Shown: in pieces, positions 4,395 through 6,981 of the stretch
Layout: every line of letters begins with the position of its first letter
How positions within the stretch are numbered: the stretch's first letter is position 1
Assembly: GCA_948663505.1 (NCBI GenBank)
Contig: CAPNAQ010000094.1
Location: forward strand, 1-6,981
From: an uncultured Clostridia bacterium
GTDB taxonomy: Bacteria; Bacillota; Clostridia; TANB77; CAG-508
Reading direction: 5' to 3'
Length of the DNA stretch: 6,981 bases
Notes under the pieces: generated by a model
The model's database searches: none
What the model saw: only the letters and a program-made list of their open reading frames with translations
What the model was told of the DNA's origin: nothing
Program-made: the position numbers and the translations under genes

Positions 4395-5462
4395 TTACAT
4401 AGCTAAATTTATAATTTTATCTAAAAGATCGGAATAATTTATACCAACAGAATCAAACAATTTAGGATACATACTTATACTAGTAAATCCAGGAAGAGTA
4501 TTAATCTCATTAATATAAATCATACCTGTTTTATCCTCTATAAAAAAATCAACTCTAGATAATCCTTTGCCATCAATTGCTTTAAAAGCCTTTATTGCTT
4601 GTTCCTGTATTTTTTTTGACTGATCTTGTGTAATATCTGCTGGTATTAATGTTCTTGAATTTTGATTATTATATTTTGCATCATAACCATAAAATTCTTC
4701 TGCAGATTTTACTTCTCCAACACAAGAAGAAATTACATCTTCATTTCCTAATACAGCACATTCAAGTTCTTTTCCTATAATTCCTTCTTCAATTAATATT
4801 TTATTATCATATTTTGATGCTTCTATAATTGCACTTTTTAAATCTTCTTTATTTTTAGCTTTACTTACTCCAATACTTGAGCCTGAATTTGAAGGTTTTA
4901 CAAACATTGGAAATTTTTGTTCTTTTAAAATAATTTCTATTATTTCTTCAATATCTAATATTTTTTCATTAAAATTTTTATCTACATATATGTAATTATT
5001 ATTATGTTTTCTTACATATGTATATTTTGCTTGTTTTAATCCTGCTCTTTCAAATATAATTTTTGAATATATTTTATCCATTCCTACACTTGAAGCTAAA
5101 ACCTTACATCCTACATAAGGAACTTTTATTAGTTCTAAAAGACCTTGTATAGTTCCATCTTCTCCATATAATCCATGTAATACTGGAAATATAATATCTA
5201 GTTTTTTTAAATAAGATATTATATTTTCAATTTCCTGTTTTTCTTGCAATTCATTTCCATTTTTTTCGTTTTCTTCAATATTTAATATTTCATACCATTT
5301 TCCATTTTTATCAATATATATTGGATATATTTTATATTTTTCTTTATTTAAATTTTTTATTATTGATAAACTTGATAAACAAGAAACTTCATTTTCTGTT
5401 GACATTCCTCCAAAAATAACTCCCAACTTTACCTTTTCCATTTTATTTTTTATCTCTGTCAT
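4395..5462 (-). CDS. ddl: D-alanine--D-alanine ligase (355 aa)
   Basis: A cytoplasmic ATP-grasp enzyme that joins two D-alanines with ATP to make the dipeptide used by MurF. Motifs in order: GVIFGG (14-19) with E23 of the STENEVS segment; HGLYGEDGTIQGLLE (96-110); MDK (128-130); ATP-grasp VKPSNSGSSIGVSK (188-201); EFYGYDAKY (256-264); RVDFF (303-307); and INEINTLPGFTSISMYPK (317-334) with the metal and substrate residues. The tyrosine of DAKY in the omega loop is the D-Ala-D-Ala type; VanA-like D-lactate ligases differ there. This predicts ordinary, vancomycin-sensitive termini. Length is normal. ATG at 5462 has AGGGAG 7 nt upstream; a later in-frame ATG (MEKVKLG, residue 8) has no such site. 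It starts 33 nt after the murF stop and is almost certainly co-transcribed with it; a hairpin element and a terminator follow. Confidence 0.97.
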   Translation of the reverse strand: MTEIKNKMEKVKLGVIFGGMSTENEVSCLSSLSIIKNLNKEKYKIYPIYIDKNGKWYEILNIEENEKNGNELQEKQEIENIISYLKKLDIIFPVLHGLYGEDGTIQGLLELIKVPYVGCKVLASSVGMDKIYSKIIFERAGLKQAKYTYVRKHNNNYIYVDKNFNEKILDIEEIIEIILKEQKFPMFVKPSNSGSSIGVSKAKNKEDLKSAIIEASKYDNKILIEEGIIGKELECAVLGNEDVISSCVGEVKSAEEFYGYDAKYNNQNSRTLIPADITQDQSKKIQEQAIKAFKAIDGKGLSRVDFFIEDKTGMIYINEINTLPGFTSISMYPKLFDSVGINYSDLLDKIINLAM

Positions 5463-5495
5463 TATAATTCTCCCTTCCCTTTGTTTTTACCTATT

Positions 5496-6881
5496 TTATG
5501 TTAAAAGTTTATCTGCTAATTCAAAAAACTTCATTCCATTTGAGGCTTTAAATAAATAAACATCATTCTCTTTCCAAATACTTTTTATAAAATCTACTAT
5601 CTTTTCCCTATTTTGAAAATAATATATATTTTCTTTTTTCATTCCATTTTCTTCTGCACTTTCCGCAATATATTTTGCTTTTTCTCCTAAACATATTAAA
5701 ATATCTATATTATTTTCTTTTACTTCTTTTCCAACTTTTTTATGAAACTCTTCAGAAAATTTTCCTAATTCAAACATATCCCCTAATACTGCAATTTTTC
5801 TATTATCAAATCCACTCAAATACTTTAAAGATGCTTGCATTGATTCAAAATTTGCATTATAACTATCATTTATTACTTTTACTCCATTTTCTAATTCTTT
5901 TATATCCATTCTTTTTTTTGTAAGTTCAAAAGTTTCTATTCCTGTTTTTATCTGTTCAAAATCTAATCCTAATATATTTCCTACTGTTGCTGCACATAAA
6001 GCATTATACACAAAGTGCATACCTCCAATTGGTACTTTTACTTTAAATTTTTCTTTATTTATTTTACAAACAAATTCACTATGATTCTCTTTCAAAATAA
6101 TATCTTCTGCCATTGTATTTGAATTATTTTCTATTCCATATGTATATATTTCAATATTTTTATCCTTATTTTTTAAATAAAAATCATGTAATAAATCATT
6201 ATCATTATTTATTACTAATATTTTTTTCTCCATTCCTTCTATTATTTCTAATTTTGCATTTAGTATATTTGCTCTTGAACCTAGATTTCCTATATGGGAA
6301 GTTCCTACATTAGTTATAACAGATATTGTTGGTTTTGCAATTTCTGTTAACTCTCTTATTTCTCCTGAATGATTCATCCCCATTTCTATTACTGCTACTT
6401 GATGATCCTTTAAATTAAATAATGTAAATGGTAATCCTATATTGTTGTTATTATTTCCTTGTGTTTTTAAAGTTTTATATTTCTGTGATATAACGTTTGA
6501 AACAATATCTTTAGTACTTGTTTTTCCTACACTCCCTGTTATTCCTATTAATTGAAAATCTTTTTTACATATATTCCTTTTATATTTTGCAATGTCACAA
6601 ATTGCTTTTATTGTATTTTCCACATATATTATATTTTTATCTTCATATTTTGTTAATTCATCTTCTGGTATTTTTATTCCTTCAATAATTATTGTTGATG
6701 CTCCTTTTTCTAATGCTTCTTTCCATAACTCATTTCCATTAAAATGTTCTCCTTTTATTCCAATATATATATTTCCCTTTTTTATTATTCTTGTATCTTT
6801 ACAGAATTCTTCACATTCATATTCTTCATTTCCTTTAATGAGTTTTCCATTTGTTGCTTTTATTATTTCTTTTATTTTCAT
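5496..6881 (-). CDS. murF: UDP-N-acetylmuramoyl-tripeptide--D-alanyl-D-alanine ligase (461 aa)
   Basis: The last cytoplasmic step of peptidoglycan precursor synthesis: D-Ala-D-Ala is added to UDP-MurNAc-tripeptide with ATP. The N-terminal uridine-nucleotide domain shows DTRIIKKGNIYIGIKGEHFNGN (29-50). The central Mur ligase domain has the P-loop GITGSVGKTS (113-122), EMGM (166-169), TNVGTSHIGNLGS (190-202), the probable carbamylated lysine K210 in NAKLEI, and HFVYNALCA (289-297). The C-terminal domain has NDSYNANFESMQASL (338-352) and LGDMFELG (366-373). Two positions differ from the usual family pattern: F345 where NP is common (NANF), and KASNGMKF (445-452) where KGSRGM is common. The core catalytic motifs are present, so I expect an active enzyme. 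ATG at 6881 has GAGGTG close upstream. It leads a murF-ddl pair, and its product uses the product of ddl. Confidence 0.97.
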   Translation of the reverse strand: MKIKEIIKATNGKLIKGNEEYECEEFCKDTRIIKKGNIYIGIKGEHFNGNELWKEALEKGASTIIIEGIKIPEDELTKYEDKNIIYVENTIKAICDIAKYKRNICKKDFQLIGITGSVGKTSTKDIVSNVISQKYKTLKTQGNNNNNIGLPFTLFNLKDHQVAVIEMGMNHSGEIRELTEIAKPTISVITNVGTSHIGNLGSRANILNAKLEIIEGMEKKILVINNDNDLLHDFYLKNKDKNIEIYTYGIENNSNTMAEDIILKENHSEFVCKINKEKFKVKVPIGGMHFVYNALCAATVGNILGLDFEQIKTGIETFELTKKRMDIKELENGVKVINDSYNANFESMQASLKYLSGFDNRKIAVLGDMFELGKFSEEFHKKVGKEVKENNIDILICLGEKAKYIAESAEENGMKKENIYYFQNREKIVDFIKSIWKENDVYLFKASNGMKFFELADKLLT

Positions 6882-6981
6882 ACTACACCTCTATTTTATA
6901 TAATATTCTTATTTCTGTTTTTTGCTTACATATTTTTTTATTTTTTTAATCAAATATAATTTTGTTATTAAAATTTTAAAA
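6882..6981 (-). other. Region upstream of murF, no firm promoter
   Basis: One hundred bases of about 85-90 percent A+T. The minus strand has TATTAT (6900-6905) as a possible -10, but the matching -35 position (TAAGCA) fits the consensus at only three of six bases. No gene or terminator is seen. MurF could be transcribed from here or read through from a gene outside the window. Confidence 0.3.

Noticed and set aside
5675..6959. Several plus-strand open frames antisense to murF (around 5675-5923, 6113-6313, 6592-6959)
   Set aside because: They consist of Phe, Leu, Tyr and Ile runs, have no ribosome binding sites and lie opposite a well-supported gene.

Overview
The window is very AT-rich. Its long intact genes all lie on the minus strand, start behind AGGAGG- or GAGGTG-type ribosome binding sites, and carry peptidoglycan-synthesis proteins of Gram-positive type. 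This points to a low-GC Bacillota bacterium, most likely a clostridial lineage; the genus cannot be fixed from the sequence.

Layout in the direction of transcription (right to left): murF (5496-6881) and ddl (4395-5462) form a two-gene peptidoglycan unit that makes D-Ala-D-Ala and joins it to the UDP-MurNAc-tripeptide. After ddl comes a 303-bp gap (4092-4394). It holds a 159-bp imperfect palindrome with 22-bp perfect outer arms (4194-4352), then a compact rho-independent terminator (4137-4167), then a candidate -10 for the next gene. That gene (3231-4091) is a DnaJ-family co-chaperone of the zinc-finger-less, CbpA-like type.

The left half is a separate transcription unit. A sigma-A-type promoter with perfect consensus boxes (TTGACA, 17 bp, TATAAT; 3153-3181) starts a leader of about 95 nt with a hairpin near its 5' end. 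Three tightly spaced genes follow: an unrecognised 173-aa protein, an unrecognised 96-aa protein, and a VirD4/TraG-type type IV coupling ATPase. The unit ends in a strong terminator (169-206). The coupling-protein gene is broken by one extra base (plus-strand G1730) exactly inside the Walker A codons. It therefore reads as a membrane-anchor fragment (1713-2195) and an ATPase fragment (215-1738). Removing the base restores a 659-aa protein with a canonical GGSGSGKS P-loop. No relaxase, VirB4 or other transfer gene is present here, so this looks like an orphan coupling-protein cassette between housekeeping-type genes, either a remnant of a conjugative element or a small system of unknown role.

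At the left edge a metallophosphoesterase of the SbcD/YhaO DNA-repair exonuclease type begins (1-112) and runs out of the window. The points most worth a second look are the frameshifted P-loop, the orphan coupling-protein cassette with its two unknown partners, and the long palindrome after ddl.
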